Under the pieces are notes generated by a model, which searched no databases, was not told the DNA's origin, and was given only the letters and a program-made list of their open reading frames with translations. Positions 1 through 6,605 of a stretch of DNA of 10,448 nt are shown piece by piece; position 1 is the stretch's first letter, and every line of letters begins with the position of its first letter. A program made the position numbers and the translations under genes. The stretch is from positions 1-10,448 of the forward strand of contig JBKHBQ010000135.1 in the NCBI GenBank assembly GCA_046542305.1, in the 5' to 3' direction. Source of the DNA: JBKHBQ01 sp046542305 (lineage in GTDB: Bacteria > Bacteroidota > Bacteroidia > Bacteroidales > 4484-276).

Positions 1-764
1 GTGGTTCGCGGCGACAGCCTCCTCTTTCAAATTTCCTCTGGCCTTGCCAACGTGGAAAAATCCCAATCCTTCGACGCCGGCACCGGATTGTATATCGCTT
101 CAAATACCAAAGCCTTCACCGGCCTTGCGATGATGAAACTAGTCGGGCAGGGAAAAGTCAACCTCGATGATCGCATGACGAGGTATATCAACCGGGCATG
201 GTTTCCTGATTCCATTGCAGTGGACGACATCCGGGTGCATGATCTTCTGGCACACACGCACGGACTTTCCTATGATGCCCTCACCTTCAGGACGGCCTTT
301 GCCGGTAATGCGCCCGACAGCATGTTGCCATACCTGCTCCGGTTCACCTCATATCGTGAAGGATATCCGTCGGGTCAATTCAGTTATTCCAATCTCGGCT
401 CCTGCTTTCGGGAATGATCATCAGGGAGGTGAGGGGCATGAGCTGGGGCGATTACCTGAAAGACAGCCTGCTGATTCCGGCCGGGCTAACTCATACCTCG
501 CCGTTTGTGTCGGATTATGCGCAGGCGGAACTGGCACCTCCCTATGTGTATTCCGGGCCCGGAAGGGCCCTTGACCATAAAAAGGACACCACGATGCATG
601 CTGCCGGCGGATTGATCACTACTACCGGTGATATGGCAAAGTGGCTCAGGCTGATGATCAACCGGACGCCGGATGATCCTGAAAAACTGTACATCGAAAA
701 TACAACTGCGGGATACCTGGTCCGGTATGAGGATTATGGCGTATTTCGTGAGGTGAGGCCTTAG
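1..764 (+). pseudogene. Beta-lactamase-family serine hydrolase, partial, frameshifted and truncated
   Basis: This is a fragment of the serine beta-lactamase-like family (class C / penicillin-binding type), whose members hydrolyse beta-lactams, D-amino-acid peptides or esters, usually outside the cytoplasm. The first frame (1-417) shows the nucleophile motif S-x-x-K as SNTK at residues 34-37, LLAHTHGLS near 82-90, and the second motif Y-x-N as YSN at residues 129-131. The reading frame then breaks: after YSNLG the protein continues in the +3 frame as LLSGMIIREVRGMSW, through AAGGLITTTGDMAKWL, to a stop at 762-764. One missing base near 400-401 (for example TAC reduced to TC) would restore YSNLGYLLSGMII. 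The third family motif (HxG or KTG) and the C-terminal part are absent. The opening GTG is probably an internal valine, because the family normally has more N-terminal sequence, including a signal peptide, before this point. Substrate cannot be told. The family call is firm and the pseudogene status is likely, although the frameshift alone could be a sequencing error. Confidence 0.85.
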
Positions 765-828
765 GTTTATAATCTCTCAGCCGCAACAACAAATGTCGGG
801 GCCTACTCCTTAAACAATAAATCAGTAA

Positions 829-3204
829 TTATTCATACTTCAGCACTTCCGCAGGGTTTCTGCTTGCAGCGCGCACGGTCTGGCTGCTCATGGTTAGCAT
901 GGCCACGGCAACGGCTGCCAGCGTACTTCCGGCAAACAGCCACAGGGGCAGCCCCACCGGATAGGCAAAATTAGCCAGCCACCGGTCCATCAGGTACCAG
1001 GCTACCGGCCACGCCAGCAGGCTCGCCACCAGGATCAGCACCAGCAGCTTGTTCGACAGGATCATTACGATGCGGCCTGCGCTTGCCCCAAAAACCTTCC
1101 GAACGGCGATCTCGTGGTTGCGCTGCCGCGTGATGCCCGAGATCAGCCCGTACAATCCCAGGCAGGAGATCAGGATGGAAAGCACAGTGAAATATCCCGT
1201 GAGCCCGGCCATGCGTGCCTCGGTGTCGTATTGGCGGGTGATGGCTTCATCCACGGAATAAAACTCCGGGTCGCCGCTTCCGCCGAATTTTTTCCAGATG
1301 CCGCGGATCTGTTCCATCACCTCTGTGCGCTGATCCGTCCTGCATTTTACCGATAACTGGTCCAGCAACCGTTCGTACAGCAAAATACAAATCGGCTCCA
1401 CGGGATGGTGCAGCGAATGAAAATGAAAATTCTCCACCACGCCTACCACCTTGCCCGGCATGTTACTACCCATGGCCGTAAAATCTTTTCCGACAGGATC
1501 GTTCCAGCCCAGATGTTTCACAGCGCTTTGGTTAAGAAGGTATGCTGCGCCCACATCCGAACTGTATTCGGTGAGGTCGGCCCCTTCCACCACGGGAATT
1601 TCATAGGTGGAGGCAAAGTTTTCGTCGGCAAACAGCAGCCACATGCCTGGCTCTTCATTCGGTTCCATGCCTTCGTAGATAATGCTGTGATGGCCCTGGT
1701 CGCGGCCGGGGCGGAACCTGTTGGCCGATACCGATTCCACGCCCGGAATGTTGGAAACGGCGGATTTGATCTGTTTTAAATCTGACCTGAGGCGTGGGTC
1801 GAACAACGGCACATTGATCACCTTTGTTACCTCCATGCCCAGTTGCCGGTTGCGTAGCGAGTTCAACTGCCTGACAATGGTGAAGGAGGCAATGATCAGT
1901 ACCAGCGAAATGACAAACTGGATGGTGACGAGTACGTTGCGCAGCCTGACGTTCCCTGGTGCAGCCGAAATGGCGCGGAGGTTGCCTTTAATATGTAGTC
2001 TGCTGATGTACCACGCGGTGTATCCTCCGGCAATCGTCGATACGGCAAGCAGGATAAACAGGTTAAATATCCAGAATCCCCGCTTGTGGTAGGGGATGGA
2101 AACGGGCGTGTCGGTCAGGTGGCGGATTTCGGGAAGTAGCAGCTCCATCAGCACCATGGCGGTGGCCATGGAAATCATCACGATCATCAGCGTTTCGCCG
2201 AAAAACTGCCGGTAAAGCCTGTTGCGCGATGCGCCCAAAGTTTTGCGCAGGCTGATCTCTCGCACCCGCTTCATGGAGGTGGTAATAGATAGGTTCACGA
2301 AATTGATGCAGGCGATGATCAGGATGGCGAGCGCAATGGATGAAAACACATAAAGCTGTTTCGTGTCGATGGCGGGCACCCAGTTCCCGCGGATGGGCTC
2401 CAGGTGAATGTCGCTGAACGGCTGAAACCCCGAACTGCTGACAACGTGCAGGTATTCGTTGTCCTCACCGAGCACGGGCGTCACGTTGCGCACCACCCGG
2501 CGGTGTATTTCAGCAGGATCGAGCGGCTGATTCATCAGCAGATAAGTAAAATAATTGAATCGGCCCCATGCTTCGAGGCTGCCTTCGCCCCAGATGCGTT
2601 CGATGTTTTCGAAGGGCGCAAGAAAGCTAAAGCGGATGTGGGAATTACCCGGAATATCTTCAGCTATGCCACTCACCACAAAATCGTGCCGGTCGTTAAG
2701 GCGGATCACCTGCCCGAGCGGATCGGCATCGCCAAAATATTTTTCCACCGTCGAGCGGGTGATCACCACCTTGTTGGGATCGTTCAGCACTTTGTGCGGA
2801 TTGCCTATCAACAGCGGAAAATCGAAAATTTCGAAAAAGGTGGAATCGGCCAGGTAAAAAAGACTTTCGGCATATTTCTGACCATCGATCTCCACGGTCA
2901 CCTTTTCGTCCCAGCTTACCCTGCCCATCCTTGTGAAGCTTTCCACACCGGGCGTGGTGCGGGCGATCAGCGGCCCGATTACGGGGTTGGTTCCGGCGAA
3001 GCTGTCGTCCCTGAACCCTGATATGATCCGGTAGATCCGGTTGCCCTTTTCATGAAAGCCATCGTAGCCGGTGTGATAATTAATGTACAGCATGATCAGC
3101 AGAAAACAGGCTAAACCCACCGCCAATCCGGAAATATTGATAAGTGCATAGCTTTTGTTCTTGATCAGAAACCGAATAGAAGTTTTTAAATAGTTTAGCA
3201 ACAT
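829..3204 (-). CDS. ABC transporter permease, FtsX/MacB type (downstream paralog)
   Basis: This 791-residue inner-membrane protein belongs to the MacB/FtsX mechanotransmission permeases, which work with a separate LolD/MacB-like ATPase and act on periplasmic substrates. It has the duplicated form with about eight TM segments: TM1 at about 21-42, a periplasmic MacB core domain at about 45-280, an FtsX block with TMs near 284-306, 337-358 and 378-400, TM5 near 422-445, a second periplasmic domain at about 450-665, and a final FtsX block with TMs near 668-692, 715-737 and 753-772. Each FtsX block carries the cytoplasmic coupling signature, VREISLRKTLGAS at 314-326 and HEIAVRKVFGAS at 697-708. 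The C-terminus, NPAEVLKYE, is typical of the family. The start at 3204 puts the MLLNYLKTSIRFLIKNKSYA leader directly before TM1. No Shine-Dalgarno is visible. It lies 114 bp downstream of its paralog on the same strand, so co-transcription is likely. No ATPase or membrane-fusion partner lies in the window and the substrate is unknown. Confidence 0.93.
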   Translation of the reverse strand: MLLNYLKTSIRFLIKNKSYALINISGLAVGLACFLLIMLYINYHTGYDGFHEKGNRIYRIISGFRDDSFAGTNPVIGPLIARTTPGVESFTRMGRVSWDEKVTVEIDGQKYAESLFYLADSTFFEIFDFPLLIGNPHKVLNDPNKVVITRSTVEKYFGDADPLGQVIRLNDRHDFVVSGIAEDIPGNSHIRFSFLAPFENIERIWGEGSLEAWGRFNYFTYLLMNQPLDPAEIHRRVVRNVTPVLGEDNEYLHVVSSSGFQPFSDIHLEPIRGNWVPAIDTKQLYVFSSIALAILIIACINFVNLSITTSMKRVREISLRKTLGASRNRLYRQFFGETLMIVMISMATAMVLMELLLPEIRHLTDTPVSIPYHKRGFWIFNLFILLAVSTIAGGYTAWYISRLHIKGNLRAISAAPGNVRLRNVLVTIQFVISLVLIIASFTIVRQLNSLRNRQLGMEVTKVINVPLFDPRLRSDLKQIKSAVSNIPGVESVSANRFRPGRDQGHHSIIYEGMEPNEEPGMWLLFADENFASTYEIPVVEGADLTEYSSDVGAAYLLNQSAVKHLGWNDPVGKDFTAMGSNMPGKVVGVVENFHFHSLHHPVEPICILLYERLLDQLSVKCRTDQRTEVMEQIRGIWKKFGGSGDPEFYSVDEAITRQYDTEARMAGLTGYFTVLSILISCLGLYGLISGITRQRNHEIAVRKVFGASAGRIVMILSNKLLVLILVASLLAWPVAWYLMDRWLANFAYPVGLPLWLFAGSTLAAVAVAMLTMSSQTVRAASRNPAEVLKYE

Positions 3205-3318
3205 GATTATGAGTTTATTTTGATGGTTATGTGATTAGTGTCTGTAAATTCTTTTTTGTTTTTCGCCTGTGGTTGAAATGACTAATTCAATAACTTTCCG
3301 GGTAACAGTGAAAAATAT

Positions 3319-5778
3319 TTATTCATATCTGATGGTATCTGCCGGGTTTTGCGATGCCGCCCTGATGGTTTGTACCGCCGTGCTCAACAATGCCACAAGA
3401 AACGCGATGAATCCTGACAGCAGGAAAATCCAGAACGAAAGCAATGTGGTATAGGCAAAACGCTCCAGCCATTTATCCATGATCAGGTACGAAACCGGAA
3501 TGGAAATCACCAGCGCCACGGCGATCATTTTCACAAAATCCATCGAAAGCATTCGCAGAATGGTGGTTGTTCCGGCGCCCATTACCTTCCGTATTCCGAT
3601 TTCGCGGGTGCGGCTGGCCGTGATGTAGCTCACCAGGCCAACAATTCCCAGTCCTGCGATGAACAACGCAAACAGCGTGAAGTAGATGAATATTTTCCCA
3701 AACTGCTGCTCGCTGCGGTATTCGCTGTCGTAGGCCGCGTTGAGGAAATAGGTGCTGATCTCACGTCCCGGCACCACATCGCTCCAGGCTTCTTCCACCG
3801 CCTGTATGGTTTCCGACGGATCGCCGGGCCTGAGGCGGATAAAACACCAGCGCGGTTGCATGCGTTCAAATTTAAAAATCACCGGCTCGATGCTCTTGTG
3901 CAGGGATTCCATATGAAAATCCTTCACCACGCCGATCACCTGAAAGCGTTCGCGGTCGTAATCCGCGGCCATTTCATAGACCGATTTCCCGATGGGATCT
4001 TCCCATCCGAGGTATTTCACCATGGCCTCGTTCACGATCATGGCGCCTGAATCCGAGGCCATGTCTACCGAAAAATTCCGGCCCTCCATCAGTTGCATGC
4101 CAAAGGTTTCGAAGAACCGCTCATCGATCGAGACAGCCGGAAACGCCGGATGCTCGGCCTCCCCGTCGCCCTCGAATTTGTAGTTGCCAAACCACGAAGT
4201 GCGGATGCCCGGCCTGTCGAGCGAAAAGGTATAATTTTCCACCTGCGGAATCTGGTCGAGCCTGTGCTTGAAAACATCCATCTTTTCCCGGATCTCATTG
4301 CCCCGCAAAATAAACATCAGCACATGTTCCTTATTGAAGCCGAGGTTTTTGTTTTTCACGTAATTCAGTTGCTTGTACACGATGAGGGTGCAGGTGGCCA
4401 GCACCAGCGCGATGACGAACTGGAAGATCACCAGCGTCCAGCGAAACCTTCGCCCGGATTTGTTTTTGGTGATGCGGCCGCGAAGGATATCCAGCGGCCG
4501 GAACCGGCTGAGAAAAAATGCGGGATAGCTGCCCGATATCAGCCCGGTTACCAGTCCAAGCACAATAAACCCGATAATCAATGTGGGCTGCTGAAGATAA
4601 TTGAATTCGAGCTCCATGTCGGTGAGCGCATTGAACACCGGCAGGAAAAGCTCGGCCAGCACCATGGCCGTAAAAAGGGAGACCATGCTGATGGTGACCG
4701 ACTCGCCCAGGAACTGACAGATGAGCGTTTTCCGGGTGGCACCGTTGATCTTGCGAAGGCTTACCTCTTTGGCGCGCCCGGTGTAGCGTGCCGTCGACAG
4801 GTTCATAAAATTGATCGCGGCCAGCAACAGAATAAAAACGGCAATGGCCGAAAACACGTAAACATAAACGATGCGGCCGCCTGTGCTGACTTCGTTAAAG
4901 CCCGAAAAATCGGAAAACAGATGTATCCGCCGGATTGGTTGCAGCATGTGTTTTACATCGATATTCATCGATTGCTGCAGCTTTTCAGGGATCATCGACA
5001 GGGTGATTTCCGCCATTTTTTCCTCTACCCGGTTGAGGTCGGCATCATCACGAAGTTTTACATAATTCATAAAAGAATTTCCATGGTCGCGCAGGCTGGT
5101 GAGGTTATTGGTGATTCGGTAAAGTTCCATGGGGATGATCATGCCGAAACGCCGTGAAGCATTTTCAGGATAGTCCCTGAACAGTCCGCTCACCCTGAGT
5201 TTTATATTCGAGGATTTATCTTCCTCGCGGCTGGTGCTCAGATCGACCGACCGCTCCACCGGGTTCAGCACCAGAATTTTTCCTATTGCCGTCTCATCCC
5301 CGAAATATTTTTTCGCCTTACTTTCCGAAAGCACTACCGTAAAAGGATCTTCAAGCACATGATCAGGGTTTCCGTGAATGAGTTCAATCCCGAAAAATTC
5401 GAAAATTTCACCTGAAGCATAAACGGCGTCACCATCCTCTTCACGGATGAGTTTATCGCGGTACATAATATATGGGTACGTACGGAAAATGGTGGTTGCC
5501 TGCGCGACTTCCGGAATCTGTTCTTTCGACAAAGCGCCGAGTTCACCTCCGGAAAGGGGAGCTTCGAACTGGCTTTCCGACCATCCGAACTGCGTGACCA
5601 CGCGGTATTTTTGCCCGCCTTCCGGGATGAACCGGTCGTAGGATATCTCATAAAAGACATAAAGCAAAATGAGGATGCTGACGGCCATGCCCGTCGAAAG
5701 CCCCAAAATATTGATGATGGTGTAGGCTTTGTTCCTGATCAGATTTCTGAAAAAGAATTTTAAATAATGTGCAAACAT
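3319..5778 (-). CDS. ABC transporter permease, FtsX/MacB type (upstream paralog)
   Basis: This 819-residue permease is a paralog of the one at 829-3204 with the same plan: TM1 at about 20-42, periplasmic domain at about 45-300, TMs near 304-326, 362-382 and 398-424, TM5 near 446-468, a second periplasmic domain at about 470-695, and TMs near 698-720, 750-772 and 782-802. The coupling signatures are KEVSLRKINGAT (337-348) and REIGIRKVMGAG (725-736). ISGSYPAFFLSRF (414-426) and the terminal NPADTIRYE are typical of Bacteroidota members. Such permeases use ATP hydrolysis by a partner ATPase to move periplasmic domains, either for efflux of peptides or drugs or for lipoprotein handling. Which of these applies here cannot be read from sequence. 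The start at 5778 gives the usual short basic leader (MFAHYLKFFFRNLIRNKAYT). It is the first gene of the leftward pair. A sigma-54-like promoter ends about 25 bp upstream of its start codon, which suggests control by the divergent NtrC-type regulator. Confidence 0.94.
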   Translation of the reverse strand: MFAHYLKFFFRNLIRNKAYTIINILGLSTGMAVSILILLYVFYEISYDRFIPEGGQKYRVVTQFGWSESQFEAPLSGGELGALSKEQIPEVAQATTIFRTYPYIMYRDKLIREEDGDAVYASGEIFEFFGIELIHGNPDHVLEDPFTVVLSESKAKKYFGDETAIGKILVLNPVERSVDLSTSREEDKSSNIKLRVSGLFRDYPENASRRFGMIIPMELYRITNNLTSLRDHGNSFMNYVKLRDDADLNRVEEKMAEITLSMIPEKLQQSMNIDVKHMLQPIRRIHLFSDFSGFNEVSTGGRIVYVYVFSAIAVFILLLAAINFMNLSTARYTGRAKEVSLRKINGATRKTLICQFLGESVTISMVSLFTAMVLAELFLPVFNALTDMELEFNYLQQPTLIIGFIVLGLVTGLISGSYPAFFLSRFRPLDILRGRITKNKSGRRFRWTLVIFQFVIALVLATCTLIVYKQLNYVKNKNLGFNKEHVLMFILRGNEIREKMDVFKHRLDQIPQVENYTFSLDRPGIRTSWFGNYKFEGDGEAEHPAFPAVSIDERFFETFGMQLMEGRNFSVDMASDSGAMIVNEAMVKYLGWEDPIGKSVYEMAADYDRERFQVIGVVKDFHMESLHKSIEPVIFKFERMQPRWCFIRLRPGDPSETIQAVEEAWSDVVPGREISTYFLNAAYDSEYRSEQQFGKIFIYFTLFALFIAGLGIVGLVSYITASRTREIGIRKVMGAGTTTILRMLSMDFVKMIAVALVISIPVSYLIMDKWLERFAYTTLLSFWIFLLSGFIAFLVALLSTAVQTIRAASQNPADTIRYE

Positions 5779-5803
5779 AGTCGTCAGTTTTTTCCCTTAG
5801 CAG

Positions 5804-5819
5804 GCCAAGCCGTGTGCCA
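5804..5819 (-). promoter_or_regulatory. Putative sigma-54 (-24/-12) promoter of the permease genes
   Basis: Read on the minus strand, 5819 down to 5804 is TGGCACACGGCTTGGC. Against the sigma-54 consensus TGGCACrNNNNTTGCw the -24 hexamer is perfect and TTG sits at the exact spacing. The main mismatch is G for C at the -12 base (5805); the following position is C rather than A/T. The predicted start of transcription is near 5793, giving a leader of about 15 nt before the ATG at 5778. The strand, its position just ahead of the first permease and the nearby sigma-54-dependent activator all fit. The mismatch at -12 and the lack of experimental data keep this as a prediction. Confidence 0.55.
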
Positions 5820-5880
5820 TACTGCTAACTTTCACATTATCAATCGTCAATCGATTACCCGGCGAAAAAATGTGTATTAT

Positions 5881-5904
5881 TTTTAAACAGTCGGGGGTTT
5901 AAAA
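5881..5904. promoter_or_regulatory. Inverted repeat, candidate activator binding site
   Basis: TTTTAAAC at 5881-5888 and GTTTAAAA at 5897-5904 form a perfect 8-bp inverted repeat with an 8-nt spacer. Its centre lies about 100 bp upstream of the predicted sigma-54 transcription start near 5793, within the range where NtrC-family activators usually bind. It also overlaps the upstream part of the possible rightward promoter at 5908-5915, so it could serve autoregulation. The arms are A/T-rich, which raises the chance of coincidence, and the spacing between half-site centres (16 bp) is not an integral number of helical turns. Confidence 0.3.
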
Positions 5905-5907
5905 GTA

Positions 5908-5915
5908 TACATTTG
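5908..5915 (+). promoter_or_regulatory. Possible Bacteroidota -7 element (TAnnTTTG)
   Basis: TACATTTG matches the TAnnTTTG -7 consensus of the Bacteroidota housekeeping sigma factor. A convincing -33 TTTG is not present, only T-rich sequence around 5877-5885. It points towards the four-helix-bundle gene, the regulator and the kinase. If used, transcription would start near 5920, leaving almost 690 nt before the regulator start, most of it occupied by the repeat and four-helix-bundle segment. A chance match is possible. Confidence 0.3.
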
Positions 5916-5976
5916 AAGTGAAAAAGAGAAGTTGGAGAGGGATTGGTTCTTTGGAAGCTGGAGAAGGTATTGAGGG

Positions 5977-6088
5977 GTCATTTGCGCTGGGCACGTCATT
6001 GGTTGTCATTTGCGCTGCGCTCGTCATTGATGGCCATTTGCGCTTCGCTCGCCATTGGGAGTCATTTGTACTTTGGGCGTCCTCGAGG
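5977..6088 (+). repeat. Four tandem copies of a 28-bp repeat
   Basis: Units begin at 5977, 6005, 6033 and 6061 with an exact 28-bp period. The core of the second unit is GTCATTTGCGCTGCGCTCG. The third unit has GCCATT in place of GTCATT, and the fourth is diverged in its second half. Within the first three units GTCATT or GCCATT recurs 18 bp after the unit start, so the hexamer alternates at 18- and 10-bp spacing. The period is not a multiple of three and no plausible gene runs through it, so it is non-coding. A related copy in reverse orientation lies at 6582-6600, on the far side of the four-helix-bundle gene. Before it, 5916-5976 is purine-rich with no recognisable element. Confidence 0.9.
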
Positions 6089-6163
6089 AATATCTAACAG
6101 GTAAGTGCCGGCCGCAGGAAAAAACAGACCATAGATTATTATTAACCAAAAATTCAAAAAAAA

Positions 6164-6555
6164 ATGAAACTGGAAGAATTTCGTGTGTATCAAATGGCAA
6201 TGGATGTGGGGAGGAGGTTTGGGAAATGGTCATGAAATGGGACTATTTCGCAAAGGATACAATAGGTAAGCAATTTGTCCGGGCTGTGGATTCCATAGCA
6301 GCAAACCTGAGTGAAGGATATGGGAGATATCACTACGTGGAGGCAAAACATTTCGGGTATTATTCCAGAGGTTCGCTGTTTGAATCAAAGACCTGGCTCG
6401 TCAAGGCCCATCGCGGAAAGCTTATGGATGATGAAACCTGTAAGCTGATTTCTGCAGTCCTTGACACCATCGGCATAAAACTGAACAATTATATAAAATT
6501 CAATAGGCAAAAAACACAACTGATAATTTCTGCAAATGAAGCATTCTGCCTATGA
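6164..6555 (+). pseudogene. Four-helix-bundle protein (23S rRNA intervening-sequence family), frameshifted
   Basis: The product belongs to the four-helix-bundle family named after proteins encoded in 23S rRNA intervening sequences. These are small proteins, related in fold to the Avd accessory protein of diversity-generating retroelements, and their cellular role is unsettled. The natural start at 6164 gives MKLEEFRVYQMAMDVG, a typical family N-terminus, but this frame hits a stop at 6233-6235. The rest of the family sequence (EEVWEMVMKWDYFAKDTIG, then the hallmark AANLSEGYGRYHYVEAKHF and YYSRGSLFESKTWL) continues in another frame to the stop at 6553-6555. The break lies in the G run at 6208-6211: one extra G would restore MDVGEEVW and a 130-residue protein of normal length. 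It may be a real mutation, a slippage-prone switch or a sequencing error in a homopolymer. Flanking 28-bp repeats and the lack of any nearby rRNA mark it as a solitary copy. The stop overlaps an upstream in-frame ATG of the regulator (ATGA at 6552-6555). Confidence 0.85.
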
Positions 6556-6560
6556 CGCCC

Positions 6561-6600
6561 GCTTCGACGAAGCTCAGCGAGGCGAGCGCAGCAAATGACC
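6561..6600 (-). repeat. Inverted copy of the 28-bp repeat joined to a small palindrome
   Basis: Positions 6582-6600 read, on the minus strand, GGTCATTTGCTGCGCTCGC. This matches the core of the tandem units at 5977-6088 apart from a 2-nt deletion. Directly before it on the plus strand, 6561-6573 (GCTTCGACGAAGC) is a perfect 6-bp palindrome with a 1-nt centre, followed by TCAGCGAGG, reminiscent of REP-like dispersed repeats in bacterial genomes. Together with the tandem copies it brackets the four-helix-bundle gene. Confidence 0.7.
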
Positions 6601-6605
6601 AGAAT

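Larger units (their letters stand above)
5977..6600 (+). mobile_element. Putative repeat-bracketed four-helix-bundle cassette
   Basis: The segment consists of four forward 28-bp repeats, a short A-rich leader (6089-6163), the four-helix-bundle gene, and an inverted repeat copy ending 5 bp before the regulator's start codon. It separates the divergent promoter region from the regulator and kinase, whose spacing would otherwise be normal. No transposase, integrase or target-site duplication was seen, so mobility is an inference from arrangement. Exact ends are uncertain. The alternative is that the gene arrived first and the repeats spread independently. Confidence 0.35.

Noticed and set aside
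2404..3021. Open frame of 205 codons on the plus strand
   Set aside because: It is antisense to the second permease, with no domain signature; a shadow of the real coding strand.
4093..5157. Long open frame (354 codons) on the plus strand
   Set aside because: It runs antisense through a well-supported permease gene, shows low-complexity His/Gln/Gly-rich translation with no recognisable family, and is explained by codon bias of the real gene.
5987..6002. GGGCACG...TTGG inside the first 28-bp repeat as a rightward sigma-54 promoter
   Set aside because: The spacing between the two parts is one base short and the -24 hexamer is imperfect; the match comes from the repeat itself and is not kept in the other units.
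5977..6088. CRISPR array
   Set aside because: The 28-bp units are directly tandem with no variable spacers between them, and no cas gene is present.
6164..6555. Diversity-generating retroelement accessory (Avd) gene
   Set aside because: The fold family is shared, but there is no reverse transcriptase, template repeat or variable repeat in the window, and the hallmark residues fit the intervening-sequence subgroup.
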